A stretch of DNA of 64,000 nt from Flavobacterium hercynium (GTDB taxonomy: Bacteria; Bacteroidota; Bacteroidia; Flavobacteriales; Flavobacteriaceae): NCBI RefSeq assembly GCF_002217285.1, contig NZ_MUGW01000022.1, positions 99,999 to 163,998 of the forward strand, written 5' to 3'. The notes beneath the pieces are model-generated. The model saw only the letters and a program-made list of their open reading frames with translations, did no database searches and was not told the origin of the DNA. Of this stretch, positions 16,092 to 26,500 are shown in pieces. A program made the translations under genes and the position numbers. Within the stretch, counting starts at the first letter, position 1. Every line of letters begins with the position of its first letter.

Positions 16092-18911
16092 ATGAAAACT
16101 ATTTCTCCCAAAGGAATCCTTTTTTACGTTATTTTTTTGTTGTCTTGTTCTTTATTCGCTCAAAACAAATTGGAGCGGGAATTGACTTTAATCGATAAAG
16201 ACTGGCGTTTTTCATTTGGGCATTTGTATGATACTGATAAAGATTTTGGGCATGCAACAGGCTATTTCTCTTATTTGACTAAAACAGGTTTCGGAGACGG
16301 ACCAGCGGCAGCAGGATTCGATGATCGCGCCTGGAGAAAACTAGATCTACCTCATGATTGGGCAGTGGAGCAATCTTTTAGTGAGAAAGCAAGTTTTAGT
16401 CACGGATTTAAAACTGCGGGCAAAAATTATCCGGACAAAAGTATTGGCTGGTACCGAAAAAAAATTAATATTTCGGAGACAGATAAAGGACGTATTATTT
16501 CATTAAAATTTGATGGTGTTTTTAGAAATTCGAAAGTGTTTTTTAACGGATTTTTTCTTGGAACAGAAGAAAGTGGTTATAATGGATTTGAATACGATGT
16601 TACGGCTTATGTAAATTACGGTGGCGAAAATACCATTGTAGTACGCGCAGATGCTTCTATGGAAGAAGGCTGGTATTATGAAGGAGCTGGAATTTACAGA
16701 CATGTATATCTGCAAAAAACAAATCCAATTCGAATTGCTGAAAATGGTACGTACGTTACTTCTCTAGTTCAAAATAATCTAGCGGAGGTTACGGCTCAGG
16801 TTACTGTTGAAAATAAAGGAAATTACAAAGGTGAGATCGAAATTATTCAAAGTATTCTGCATGCAACAGGAAAACAAATCGAAACGGTTTCTGAAAAGAC
16901 AGCAGCTCCTGGCTTTTATAAAACAATACAGCATACTACAAAACTAAACGTGAATAAGCCTCAGTTATGGGATCTGGATTCGCCTTATTTATACCGTTTA
17001 GTAACGCAAATAAAACAAGACGGAAAAATAATTGACCACTACGAAACGCCATTCGGAATTAGAACCATTCGTTTTGATGCTGAAACTGGTTTTTTCCTTA
17101 ACGGAAAATCAGTAAAACTAAAAGGGACTAACAATCATCAGGATCATGCAGGTATTGGAACAGCTTTGCCGGATGCCTTACAGTATTTCAGAATTAATAA
17201 ACTGAAAGAGATGGGTTCTAATGCGTATCGTTGTTCGCATCATCCACCAACTCCGGAATTGCTTAAAGCTTGTGATGAGTTGGGAATGCTAGTCATTGAT
17301 GAAACCCGATTGATGGGAATTAACGATTATCATTTGAATGATTTAAAGCGAATGATGGAACGCGATCGCAATCATCCGAGTATTTTTTGCTGGTCTGTTG
17401 GTAATGAAGAATGGAATATTGAAGGAAATATAACAGGTGAGCGCATTACGAATGTTATGCAGGAATTTGCCAAAAGTATAGACAATACAAGACCTGTAAC
17501 GGTTGGTATTAGCAGCGGATTTAAAAGCGGAATATCTTCTGTAGTGGAAATAATGGGTTATAATTATTTGGGTAACGGAGATATAGACGCCCACAGAAAT
17601 GAGTTTAGACAACAACCCGGAATGGGAACAGAAGAAGGTTCTACGTTTGCAACCCGAGGAATTTATTTTACAGACGATGCCAAACATTATCAGAGTGCTT
17701 ATGATAAAAAACCACGTCCTAGTTTTTACAGTATCGAAGAAGGATGGAAGTTTTATGCAGAACGTCCTTATTTAGCAGGAATGTTTATCTGGACAGGTTT
17801 TGATTATCGTGGAGAACCAACGCCTTATGGCTGGCCATCTGTTACGTCGTATTTTGGAATGATGGATGTTTGCGGTTTCCCAAAAGACAATGTATTTTAT
17901 CTTAAATCATGGTGGGGAACTGAACCTGTTTTACATCTTTTGCCACATTGGAATTGGAACAAAGAAGGTAAAGAAATTGATGTATGGGCTTATTCTAACT
18001 GTGATGAAGTAGAGCTTTTTCTAAATAAGAAAAGTTTAGGGAAGCAGAAAATGGAACAAAACGGACATTTAGAATGGAAGGTGCCGTATGCTGAGGGAAC
18101 CTTAGAAGCTGTTGGTTATAAAAACGGAAAAAAGATACTGACTGACGTAAAAAAAACAACAGGAGCTCAGGAAAATATAAAACTTACGGTAGATAAAGAA
18201 AATCAGCCCAATGCTGATGTAAGTGTTATTACGGTTGAAGTTACCGATAAAAAAGGGCAACATGTACCGACAGCGAATAACGAAATTACATTTAGTATTC
18301 AGGGTGGAAAAATTCTAGGAGTAGGAAATGGAGATCCTAAATCATTAGAAAAAGATATATTTCTGGATGAAGTAACGGTAATGCCTCTTGCTAATTTTCA
18401 GGAACAAAGAAGCAGTGTTGCTACAGAAAATGTAGCTGTAAATGCTGACGAAAACTGGAAAGAAGCGTTTAAAGACAGGGATTATAAAAATCAGGCAGAA
18501 TCGTATGCATACCGCGGTAATTTTGAGTTAAAGAACAATTTAAGTAGCAATATAGTAAGCTTTTTTTATAAAAAAATTGGTTTAGAGACGGTGATTTTTG
18601 TAAACGGAAACAAAGTAGCGGCAAGTGCAGAGGATCCTCAAAAATATGTTCTGAATTCTTCTATTTTAAAACAAGGTAAAAACACCATTCACATTGCGGC
18701 TAAACCACTTCAAAAGGTAAAAGACTGGGATGTTATGAATACAGATCCGGGAGTTGTTCAAGTCATAACACCATCAGAACCTTGGAAAAGAAAATTGTTT
18801 AATGGTTATGCACAAATAATAGTTCAAAAAGACGGAACTCAGAGTGAGGTTGTTTTATCGGCTACAGCCAAAGGATTAAAAGCAGGAAGTGTTGTGTTGT
18901 CTAAAAAGTAA
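16092..18911 (+). CDS. Secreted glycoside hydrolase family 2 (beta-galactosidase-like)
   Basis: 939 residues with signal peptide ILFYVIFLLSCSLFAQ. The GH2 sugar-binding domain (DDRAWRKLDLPHDWAVE; WYRKKINI; GIYRHVYL) is followed by the Ig-like domain and the TIM barrel. The acid/base is predicted at Glu439 in WSVGNEEW and the nucleophile at Glu514 or Glu515 in GTEEGS. After the barrel come a DUF4982-type domain (HLLPHWNWNKEGKEIDVWAY), an Ig-like segment and an extra C-terminal beta domain (ETVIFVNGNKVAASAEDP). Family members cleave beta-galactosides or related linkages in the periplasm. It has no sugar transporter beside it, so substrate is open. Confidence 0.9.
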   Translation: MKTISPKGILFYVIFLLSCSLFAQNKLERELTLIDKDWRFSFGHLYDTDKDFGHATGYFSYLTKTGFGDGPAAAGFDDRAWRKLDLPHDWAVEQSFSEKASFSHGFKTAGKNYPDKSIGWYRKKINISETDKGRIISLKFDGVFRNSKVFFNGFFLGTEESGYNGFEYDVTAYVNYGGENTIVVRADASMEEGWYYEGAGIYRHVYLQKTNPIRIAENGTYVTSLVQNNLAEVTAQVTVENKGNYKGEIEIIQSILHATGKQIETVSEKTAAPGFYKTIQHTTKLNVNKPQLWDLDSPYLYRLVTQIKQDGKIIDHYETPFGIRTIRFDAETGFFLNGKSVKLKGTNNHQDHAGIGTALPDALQYFRINKLKEMGSNAYRCSHHPPTPELLKACDELGMLVIDETRLMGINDYHLNDLKRMMERDRNHPSIFCWSVGNEEWNIEGNITGERITNVMQEFAKSIDNTRPVTVGISSGFKSGISSVVEIMGYNYLGNGDIDAHRNEFRQQPGMGTEEGSTFATRGIYFTDDAKHYQSAYDKKPRPSFYSIEEGWKFYAERPYLAGMFIWTGFDYRGEPTPYGWPSVTSYFGMMDVCGFPKDNVFYLKSWWGTEPVLHLLPHWNWNKEGKEIDVWAYSNCDEVELFLNKKSLGKQKMEQNGHLEWKVPYAEGTLEAVGYKNGKKILTDVKKTTGAQENIKLTVDKENQPNADVSVITVEVTDKKGQHVPTANNEITFSIQGGKILGVGNGDPKSLEKDIFLDEVTVMPLANFQEQRSSVATENVAVNADENWKEAFKDRDYKNQAESYAYRGNFELKNNLSSNIVSFFYKKIGLETVIFVNGNKVAASAEDPQKYVLNSSILKQGKNTIHIAAKPLQKVKDWDVMNTDPGVVQVITPSEPWKRKLFNGYAQIIVQKDGTQSEVVLSATAKGLKAGSVVLSKK

Positions 18912-18917
18912 TTCCTC

Positions 18918-18950
18918 TTTGTTTTTGTATGTTTGATTTTCATAACTTTG
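18918..18950 (+). promoter_or_regulatory. Promoter for the AraC gene, abutting the start codon
   Basis: TTTG (18918-18921), 21 bases, TAACTTTG (18943-18950). The ATG is at 18955, only 4 bases past the -7 box, so the transcript would have almost no leader. Confidence 0.55.
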
Positions 18951-18954
18951 CATT

Positions 18955-19827
18955 ATGAAAGAGCAGGAATGTAACCAAACAGCAGAAGTTGGAGTAAGCG
19001 ATTTAAAACTGAAAGGTTTTAAAGTATATGAGATAAATGGTGAGGGAAGTAAAATTCCGACTTACAATCGTCGGGATTTTTATAAAATTTGTATCAATAC
19101 CAGTAAAAGTCTTGTTCAGTATGCAGATAGAGGAATAGAAATTGACGGAACTGTTTTGTTTTTCGGAAATCCGCATATTCCATATTCGTGGGAAACACTT
19201 TCGAAAGAATACGAAGGATATGCTTGTGTTTTTACGGAAGAATTTCTAAAGACAAGTGATCGTTCTGAAAGTCTTGCCGAATCGCCTTTGTTTAAAATTG
19301 GTGGAACACCGCTTTTTTCGTTAAGTGCTGAACAAAAAGTATTTATAGATGCTATGTTTCAGAGAATGATCAAAGAACAGGAAACCGATTATGTTTTTAA
19401 AGACGATTTGATTCGGAATTATGTAAATTTAATGCTGCATGAAGCAATGAAAATGCAGCCGGCAGAACATTTTTTCAAGCATAAAAATGCTTCTTCCAGA
19501 ATAACGTCTTTGTTTTTGGAACTTCTGGAAAGACAGTTTCCTATTGAGACAAAGAACGAGCCTTTGGCTTTAAAAACACCTCAGGACTATGCGCAGAGCC
19601 TTTCTGTGCACGTAAATCATTTAAATCGTTCGGTTAAAGAAGTTACCGGAAAACCGACAACGGCTCACATTACAGAACGGGTTATCAGCGAAGCAAAAGC
19701 TTTGTTGCAGCACACCGATTGGAGTATTGCAGATATCGGGTACTCACTCGGATTTGAATATCCAAGCTATTTTAATAACTATTTTAAGAGACTTACTGGA
19801 ACGATTCCAAAATCGTTGCGAACCTAA
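18955..19827 (+). CDS. AraC family transcriptional regulator
   Basis: 290 residues. The N-terminal half is a cupin-like sensor (FYKICINTSKSLVQYADRG; VLFFGNPHIPYSWE). The C-terminal half has the two AraC helix-turn-helix units: HVNHLNRSVKEVTGKPTTAH and WSIADIGYSLGFEYPSYFNN, then FKRLTGTIPKSLR. It is followed by a cupin gene and a zinc alcohol dehydrogenase on the same strand, a common arrangement where the AraC protein activates the dehydrogenase in response to aldehydes or similar ligands. The ligand is not evident. Confidence 0.92.
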   Translation: MKEQECNQTAEVGVSDLKLKGFKVYEINGEGSKIPTYNRRDFYKICINTSKSLVQYADRGIEIDGTVLFFGNPHIPYSWETLSKEYEGYACVFTEEFLKTSDRSESLAESPLFKIGGTPLFSLSAEQKVFIDAMFQRMIKEQETDYVFKDDLIRNYVNLMLHEAMKMQPAEHFFKHKNASSRITSLFLELLERQFPIETKNEPLALKTPQDYAQSLSVHVNHLNRSVKEVTGKPTTAHITERVISEAKALLQHTDWSIADIGYSLGFEYPSYFNNYFKRLTGTIPKSLRT

Positions 19828-19866
19828 AATGTTTCAAATTCATAATTTTTTGTTTGAATATCATTA

Positions 19867-19896
19867 TTTGTGTTACACATTGTCATAGTAATTTTG
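19867..19896 (+). promoter_or_regulatory. Promoter for the cupin gene
   Basis: TTTG (19867-19870), 18 bases, TAATTTTG (19889-19896): close to the Bacteroidetes consensus. Transcription would begin near 19902, which rules out an upstream in-frame start at 19854 and supports the ATG at 19923. Confidence 0.7.
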
Positions 19897-19922
19897 CACT
19901 ACTAATCTGTAAAACGAATCTT

Positions 19923-20327
19923 ATGTCAACATTTAATGCTACTATTATAGAAGAAGGTAAGGTTACCAGTCCATATATGACAGGAGATGTGTCGTATAAA
20001 AAACAAACCAGCAATATTCATCCCGAAAATACAGTTATAAAAGAAGTCTCTTTTGAAGCAGGCTCACGATGTAATTGGCACACAAATCCGAGTTTACACT
20101 TGCTTATAGCAACAAATGGTATTGGTTACTTTCAGGAAAAGGGAAGCAGCATGCGATTGCTTCATAAAGATGAAGTCGTTACGATTTTACCGGGAGTTGA
20201 ACATTGGTATGGTGCGACACCTTTTAGTTCATTCTCTTACATTGCTATTATTACTGAAATTGACAAAGGTTCAGGTGTATGGAAAGAAAGTGTGACTGAT
20301 GAAGAATATTATGCATTCGGGAAATAG
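19923..20327 (+). CDS. Small cupin-domain protein
   Basis: 134 residues from the ATG at 19923. Cupin motif 1 is SRCNWHTNPSLHLLIATNG and motif 2 is ILPGVEHWYGA, with His residues positioned to hold a metal. The length and the WHTHP-like start resemble the single-domain cupins encoded beside AraC-controlled dehydrogenases and carboxymuconolactone-decarboxylase-like genes. No enzymatic role is proven for these. It has its own promoter, and the next gene, a zinc alcohol dehydrogenase, starts about 150 bases later after a T-rich repeat. Confidence 0.8.
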   Translation: MSTFNATIIEEGKVTSPYMTGDVSYKKQTSNIHPENTVIKEVSFEAGSRCNWHTNPSLHLLIATNGIGYFQEKGSSMRLLHKDEVVTILPGVEHWYGATPFSSFSYIAIITEIDKGSGVWKESVTDEEYYAFGK

Positions 20328-20332
20328 ATTTT

Positions 20333-20395
20333 TCTTAAGATTATTAGATTTTTAGATTGTTGGATCTTTAGATTATTAGATTTTTGGATTTTTTG
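20333..20395. repeat. Degenerate TTAGATTTTT repeat
   Basis: About six imperfect copies of (T)TAGATT(A/T)TT, for example TTATTAGATTTTTAGATTG. It resembles the tandem repeat at the right end of the window (63925-64000). Confidence 0.6.
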
Positions 20396-20474
20396 TAATG
20401 CCAATCTCTTACTTATAAGTTTAGATAAACCTGAAACCTGAAACAAAAACATTAAACATAAAAACTTAAAAAAT

Positions 20475-21530
20475 ATGGAGACAAAAGACGTAAAAGCTTT
20501 TGGTACAGAAGCTGCCGAAGCATTATTAAAACCTTTAGATATTAAGCGTAGAGAAGTATTGGCTCATGATGTAGAAATTGAAATTTTATATTGTGGAATT
20601 TGCCATTCCGACCTACATTCGGCTAGAAACGAATGGCACGGAACTATGTATCCAATCGTTCCAGGACATGAAATCGTAGGAAGAATTACAAAAGTAGGAG
20701 ATCATGTTAAGCATTTCAAAGTTGGTGATCTGGCAGGAGTAGGCTGTATGGTAGATTCTTGTAGAGAATGCGAACATTGCAAAGAAGGGTTAGAGCAATT
20801 TTGTGAGCCTGGAAATACACTAACATTTAACTCTATCGATGCACACTTAGGTGGACAGACTTTTGGAGGATATTCAGAGAGTATTGTAGTCGATGAAAAT
20901 TATGTATTGCACATATCAGATAAATTAGATCTTGCCGGAGTTGCACCTTTGCTATGTGCGGGTATTACAACTTATTCTCCATTAAAACACTGGAAAGTAG
21001 GTCCTGGACAAAAAGTAGGTATTGTTGGTATTGGTGGTTTAGGACACATGGGAATTAAATTAGCGAAAGCAATGGGAGCACATGTTGTTGTATTTACGAC
21101 TTCATTGTCTAAAACCGAAGATGCTAAACGTTTAGGAGCTGATGAAGTAGTACTTTCTACAGATGAGGATCAAATGGCGAAGCATGCTAAATCATTGAAT
21201 TTTATTTTAGACTGTGTATCAGCAGAACATAATATTGATGCTTATCTAAATTTACTTAAAGTAGACGGAACACTAACATTAGTTGGAGCTCCTATGGAAC
21301 CGCTTCCTGTAACATCGTTTAGTCTTTTAATGGGAAGAAGAAGTTTTGCAGGTTCTAATATTGGAGGAATTGCTGAAACTCAGGAAATGTTAGATTTTTG
21401 TGCAGAACACAATATTACAGCAGATATTGAAATTATAGGTGTTAACGATGTAAATGATGCTTACGAACGTTTATTAAAAGGTGATATCAAATACCGATTT
21501 GTAATTGATATGGCATCTTTAAAACAATAG
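20475..21530 (+). CDS. Zinc-dependent alcohol dehydrogenase (YahK/CAD type)
   Basis: 351 residues. Catalytic zinc ligands are Cys43 (GICHSDLH), His65-Glu66 (PGHE) and a later Cys in LLCAGITTY. Structural zinc is held by Cys96, Cys99, Cys102 and Cys110 (CRECEHCKEGLEQFC). The nucleotide-binding loop is GIGGLGHMGIKLAKAMG. The family reduces aldehydes with NADPH in the cytosol and is usually broad in substrate. It sits downstream of AraC and cupin genes, which suggests aldehyde-responsive control, and ends at a bidirectional terminator. Confidence 0.93.
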   Translation: METKDVKAFGTEAAEALLKPLDIKRREVLAHDVEIEILYCGICHSDLHSARNEWHGTMYPIVPGHEIVGRITKVGDHVKHFKVGDLAGVGCMVDSCRECEHCKEGLEQFCEPGNTLTFNSIDAHLGGQTFGGYSESIVVDENYVLHISDKLDLAGVAPLLCAGITTYSPLKHWKVGPGQKVGIVGIGGLGHMGIKLAKAMGAHVVVFTTSLSKTEDAKRLGADEVVLSTDEDQMAKHAKSLNFILDCVSAEHNIDAYLNLLKVDGTLTLVGAPMEPLPVTSFSLLMGRRSFAGSNIGGIAETQEMLDFCAEHNITADIEIIGVNDVNDAYERLLKGDIKYRFVIDMASLKQ

Positions 21531-21566
21531 CAGGAATTAAAGATCATCTCAAAGTTGATAAAAATA

Positions 21567-21604
21567 TAAAACCCCCTAAGCAATTCAACTCTTAGGGGGT
21601 TTCC
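21567..21604. terminator. Bidirectional terminator
   Basis: AAACCCCCTAAG (21569-21580) and CTTAGGGGGTTT (21591-21602) form a 12-bp stem with a 10-base loop between the convergent dehydrogenase and DUF4142 genes. Confidence 0.9.
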
Positions 21605-21626
21605 TCAAAAAAATACCAGTACCAAT

Positions 21627-22214
21627 TTATTTTTTGTCCAGGTTCTGTTTCAACAATTTGGCATGTTCTAAATGTGCGGTCAAACCTGCAATACTATTAG
21701 TAGCCCAAAGCTTAATATCTGCATCAGTTGCATCTTCAGCAGCTTTTCTAAGTTTTTCAATTGCTTTTTCATGTCCGCTTACCATCATATCAGCAAATTT
21801 TTTGTCAAAATCAGCACCTGATTTTTCATTTAATTTTTTGTATTCTTCCTGTCCTTCTTCTGTTAGAGAAGTTGGTAGCGTAAAGTTTTTGGTTTTAGCC
21901 AGAGCACTTACTTCTGAAGCTGCTTTAGTATGCTCATCAACAAGCATTTTACCAAATTTTTTCACTTCAGCGTTTGTACCTTTAGTTTGTGCTAATTTTC
22001 CAATTTCTATTTCAGCAAGGTTAATTTCAGCTTGATCTACTAAAAATTCAGAATCATCTTCTTTATCGGCAATAGTATCAAATTTTGCTTCGTTAATATC
22101 TTCAGCGACTTCTTTTGGATCTTCTTGTTTTGTTTCATTTTTACAAGAATTCAAAAATATAATAATTAGTCCTGCTCCTAAAATAACTTTACCTGCTAGT
22201 AGTAACTTTTTCAT
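21627..22214 (-). CDS. DUF4142 lipoprotein
   Basis: 195 residues. The signal peptide ends in a lipobox (FLNSCKNE), so it is a lipoprotein. After an acidic linker, residues 55-195 are a helical ferritin-like DUF4142 domain with DSEFLVDQAEINLAEIEIGK, VKKFGKMLVDEHTKA and MVSGHEKAIEKLRKA; the conserved DHxK/HExA-like residues are present. The family is common in stress-response sets of Bacteroidetes and alphaproteobacteria, with no fixed biochemical role. It is alone, ahead of a terminator, and fits the general-stress theme of the 27341-32891 region. Confidence 0.85.
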   Translation of the reverse strand: MKKLLLAGKVILGAGLIIIFLNSCKNETKQEDPKEVAEDINEAKFDTIADKEDDSEFLVDQAEINLAEIEIGKLAQTKGTNAEVKKFGKMLVDEHTKAASEVSALAKTKNFTLPTSLTEEGQEEYKKLNEKSGADFDKKFADMMVSGHEKAIEKLRKAAEDATDADIKLWATNSIAGLTAHLEHAKLLKQNLDKK

Positions 22215-22363
22215 GATTTTTTGGTTTAAATGTTATGATGTAAAATTATTCAGAACCTATCAGAATTGGTTTACAGTATTTTTAAATAATGTTACAGGAT
22301 TCAAATATGTTGCTTTTTTTGCTTTTTGCAAACGCGTACAAATACGGGTTTTGTGAAATCAAT

Positions 22364-22714
22364 TTATAATTGCTTTTTTCCTTGCAGGTTAAATATCACA
22401 TCCCAAAAATCTTCACCGTTTTTTGTGTCGCCATACTTGGTATACCATTCTTCTTTAAAGACTTCCCATTCAGTTTCAGTATATCCTTTGCTTTTATCAG
22501 TTTTAAAACAGGAGCTGTCTTCTTCTTTTGGCGAAATAATAGGTTCCTTAAAAGCAGGTAAAGTATCTAACGAAGAGGAATCGGTATTGCTTTCCTTATC
22601 TTCATTAAAATCTTCTTTTTGTCCTTCATTTTTTGCATTTTCGTATGCTGTTTTAGTTTGGCTTGTGCCATAATACAATGCTATCAAGCATAACAATAGA
22701 AATATCTTTTTCAT
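22364..22714 (-). CDS. Small exported protein, candidate second immunity protein
   Basis: 116 residues with a signal peptide (MKKIFLLLCLIALYYGTSQ), then a charged, low-complexity stretch rich in Glu, Lys and Ser. The last 45 residues (EWEVFKEEWYTKYG, then KNGEDFWDVIFN) resemble the C-terminus of the next protein upstream (EWEIFEEEWHRKD, KNGRNFFWDNIFN). It lies 8 bases after that gene in a three-gene run behind a VgrG with a protease domain. Export is what an immunity protein against a periplasm-acting protease would need. The role is inferred from position. Confidence 0.6.
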   Translation of the reverse strand: MKKIFLLLCLIALYYGTSQTKTAYENAKNEGQKEDFNEDKESNTDSSSLDTLPAFKEPIISPKEEDSSCFKTDKSKGYTETEWEVFKEEWYTKYGDTKNGEDFWDVIFNLQGKKQL

Positions 22715-22722
22715 TTTTCTTT

Positions 22723-23562
22723 TTACTTGTTAAAAATATTATCCCAAAAAAAGTTTCTGCCGTTTTTTTGTTCTTCATCTTTTCTATGCCATTCTTCTTC
22801 AAAAATCTCCCATTCTTTTTTAGTGTAATGTTTGCCTTTATAACTTTTATAATAAGCGTTGTCTTCTGCTTTCTTTTGTTTTAAAACTTTTAGATATTCA
22901 TAAATAGGTACTTTAGGTTTCGCGCTTCTGGTAGGATAAGAAGTTATGAATAATGTCTCTCCTGTTATACCGTCTATTAAAAAATATTCCCATTTAGCAT
23001 CAGGATATTCTTTAGATCGCAGATAAACTTCATAAATAGGTTTGCCTATCTCTTGATCTACATGTCTGCTAACAATACTTTTTTGTGTTCTGTCTTCTAA
23101 ATCAGCACCATTCTCATTTTTGATTTTTTCAATGAGTTGTGGTAATGTAAAAAGATAAGGTTTGTCATTATTAACTTCATTAATAAGTAGACCGGTTTCA
23201 TCGTACGTTTTAGTTATTCCTATCGAAAATTGATAAAACTGCGTAAGGAAAATGCGCATAAGGCTTGTTTTTTTATCATAGACAGCTGTTTTTTTATATG
23301 TGTTTAGTATTGAGCTTCTTTCTACCTGTATTTTATCGTCATAGTATGATAGACTTAAACGTTCATTATCCTTTTTTAGAAATTTTTCATCTTCAGTTTG
23401 TGACCAGGCAGGGTCTGTTTCCCAGTCTTTGTATAGTTCAATGTTGAAATATTGCATTTTGTCTTTTTTGATTTGGTTTGTAGTTTTTTCAGTTACCGTT
23501 GTTGTTTGACTAATGCAATTACAGGTAGCCAGAATATAGAACAGCAATAGTGACTTTTTCAT
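22723..23562 (-). CDS. Exported protein, candidate immunity protein for VgrG protease
   Basis: 279 residues with signal peptide MKKSLLLFYILATCNCISQ; a Cys in it might act as a lipobox but the context is poor. The body is an alpha/beta protein with PepSY-like text (PLIEKIKNENGADLEDRTQ is split by sequence; later KWEYFLIDGITGETLFITSY). The C-terminus carries the EWEIFEEEW motif shared with the next gene. Only 4 bases separate it from the VgrG stop codon, so the two are co-transcribed. I infer immunity from position, export and tight linkage; no known inhibitor family was recognised. Confidence 0.6.
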   Translation of the reverse strand: MKKSLLLFYILATCNCISQTTTVTEKTTNQIKKDKMQYFNIELYKDWETDPAWSQTEDEKFLKKDNERLSLSYYDDKIQVERSSILNTYKKTAVYDKKTSLMRIFLTQFYQFSIGITKTYDETGLLINEVNNDKPYLFTLPQLIEKIKNENGADLEDRTQKSIVSRHVDQEIGKPIYEVYLRSKEYPDAKWEYFLIDGITGETLFITSYPTRSAKPKVPIYEYLKVLKQKKAEDNAYYKSYKGKHYTKKEWEIFEEEWHRKDEEQKNGRNFFWDNIFNK

Positions 23563-23566
23563 TTTA

Positions 23567-26500
23567 TTACGTAATACTAGGATTTACAATTTTCCATTGG
23601 TAATACCATAAAGAGTAAGTGCTTTTATTATAAGCCATGATGTTAGTTGTAGCGTGATCTGGATTACCTGTTTGTTGAAAATCAGTCTTAACTCCGCATG
23701 GAAATGTATATTTATATCCAGACTCAGTTAGTATTGCATGATCACGATGTGTGTGATAAAGTCCTAAGCCATGCATTGTTTCGTGATTTAAAGTATAATT
23801 ATCACTTTTTGCTGTGGTAAATAAAACAGCATTGAATATTCCTATTTCTTGAGTTACTCCTTCAAAAGTTGGCTCGTTTGAAGGGATTCCAAATTTAAAA
23901 ATAGTAAAATGGAAAGAGTAAAGTAGATCATAAGTAGTACCGTTCTGATCTTGTAAATCAAAAAAAAGATCCTTACAATCTGTAAATAGACTTTTTCTCA
24001 ATAGACCGTTGCTATCCAAAGCTTTGATGAAGTCACCGTCTACATGACAGCCGCCAGGCATAAAATCAGGTTCAGCTGTTAAATCTAATTTTAAGGTTTC
24101 AATATTGGGTATACTAAGTGTTTGATAGAGCGTATTATATAGATTTATTTCTTCTAACGTAGTAAATGCCCCCTTATCTACACATCCTGGATTAGCTATC
24201 TCTGTCTTGACTTTTATCAAAGCGATATCTAATTCCTGGCGGATGTCATCATTGTTTTTAAGTATTTTTAATCTTCCAGCCAGTTTTTTATCTTGAACAT
24301 TCGACAGCGTTGCAGCACTTGAAGAACTGGTAATAGGTTTAGGATACGCATATATATCAATATATTCATCTTGATTTAAGTCCTTTAAGCAGGTAACAGT
24401 GATGCTAATTTTTTTATCTACTAATCCTTTTGTTTTATTTTTTTCAGACAAAACGTCTGTATCGATCTTTAATAAAGTTTTGTCATATTCAAATTCCAAC
24501 TTCTCTAAGTCTTCTTCGATATCGATAAGTAATCTTAATGTTGCGTAGTAAGGAGGTTTTACCAAGCGGCCTGGATTTAAAGATTGTACAAATTCCTCAG
24601 AAAACAGGGTTAAATACGGTACAAAATATTCTGCAGGCGAAGATGTTGCTCCAGCTACTGGTTTACGTGCAATAGGTATAGTCTCGTATTCTAATTTAAA
24701 CTTTTCAAAAGCTTCTGCTTGGGTTAGGTCAGCTATGCCGTTTTTATAGCCGCTTTCAATAATGCTTTCATAATCGGATTCCATGCTTAAACCATTGTCT
24801 TTTTCGCGAAGCCAGTCAAAACCAAATTCTCCTCTCCAAAATTTATTAGGTCTAAAATGAACAACAGCAAGTTCGATGGCTTGAGTAGGAGCGGCATTTA
24901 TTGTTGCAGGTGAGTTGGTAAAGCCGTTACCGCTGCCGCTATTTATTTTAGCGGTACCTTTGCTATTGATAATTGCTTCTTCATCGGAGTGAACTACTAC
25001 CTTTTTTTTACCATGTGTTTTAACAACTTTTGCTTCGATATCAATCGTGTCATTACTATTTATTAAAACTTTACCACTGCATAGATTCATAAAACCCTTT
25101 ATGACTTGCTTCATTTCTTTGCTGGTAACATAAATTTTATTCAGCGCATTAAGAACATAATCATTAGTGGTTATTTTAGTGCTGTCTGACGCATTAATAA
25201 TCAGATTTTTAACATCAATATGCAGTGTGTCTGCTCTTAGTGTAATATTATGGTTGCCATCTAATTCGATTTTGTTGTTAGAAGCATCCTGAAGTAATAC
25301 GCTTCCGGCGCTATCATTCATTGCCAATTGATTACCACTTCGGGTAGCTAGTACTTTCAGATCATTATTAGGTGTGCTGAAACCACTTTTTTGTTTCGTA
25401 TTGGTCATAATTCCAGCAACAAAAGGAAGTTCCGCATTGTTTCCCTGAAATTCTACCAAAATGGTATCGCCAATTTCCGGTATTAGATGAGAACCTTTAC
25501 TAGTACCGCCATAATTTTGTAGCAGTGGAATATAAGGTGTTGTTTTGTTTTTAGGTTCCTGCCACGGCATTTGTACCTGCACCGCGCTCAGTCCGTCTGG
25601 ATCAGCATTAGCTATAACTATTCCGGTCTGACTAATACAATAGGGCAGTAAATCAGGATTGGTTTGCGGGGAAAATACGGAACCATTTAAGTTTACCGCT
25701 GTAAAATCATTTTCGTAACAACCTTCGTCTTCGCAGAAATGTTTAACGCTCGTTACGCAATATGAACTTTCGAGTTGTGCATCGACACCAGTTATGCGAA
25801 CTGTATTGCCCAGTGTAATTCCCGCCACTTCACTTTTTACAGTTACCTGCATTAGTTTACCTAAAACAGATCGCATTTTGTTCTTGGAGTATTCTTCCAA
25901 AGCCGTTTTTCCGCTTCCGCCGGCAGAATTCTGATTCCGTTGTTGCTGTGCGGTCTGATTGAAAACAGTATTAGATTTGTTTAAAAAATTCTGCTGAAAA
26001 CCATCACATTCGTTACGATAGTTTATAGTTTGATCTGTTGAATAATTTCCTGAACGATTGTCGTTTTCTATAACATCGAACTGAGCCGGTAATACTTTCA
26101 TTTCATAACTAAATTCCTGCATATTGGCGCCGTATACTAATTTAGGTTCTCCTCCCGAAGTTCCCGGAGCGCCAAAAACCATAACACGGCCATTGTCATA
26201 AAAATAATGTCCGTATCGTTTCGCAATACGGTTTAAGAAATCAAAAGTACTTTCGTTATATTGGACTGTGTAAGGCAGGATGTTTTTGTAAAACGGAAAA
26301 ATATTCATATCAATATCATAACCCGCCTTGACTTCGGTTACGATATCGTGTAGCGATTTTTGCGTAAAAGAATTACATTTTTGGCCATCATCTAAAAGAA
26401 TAGAACGGCTATGCCCGGAAATAAATAATGTTTCTTCAAGATCGTTAAAACGGGATTTTTGTGTTTTGATTTTTGTTACAATGCCTGAAAAGTGCAATAC

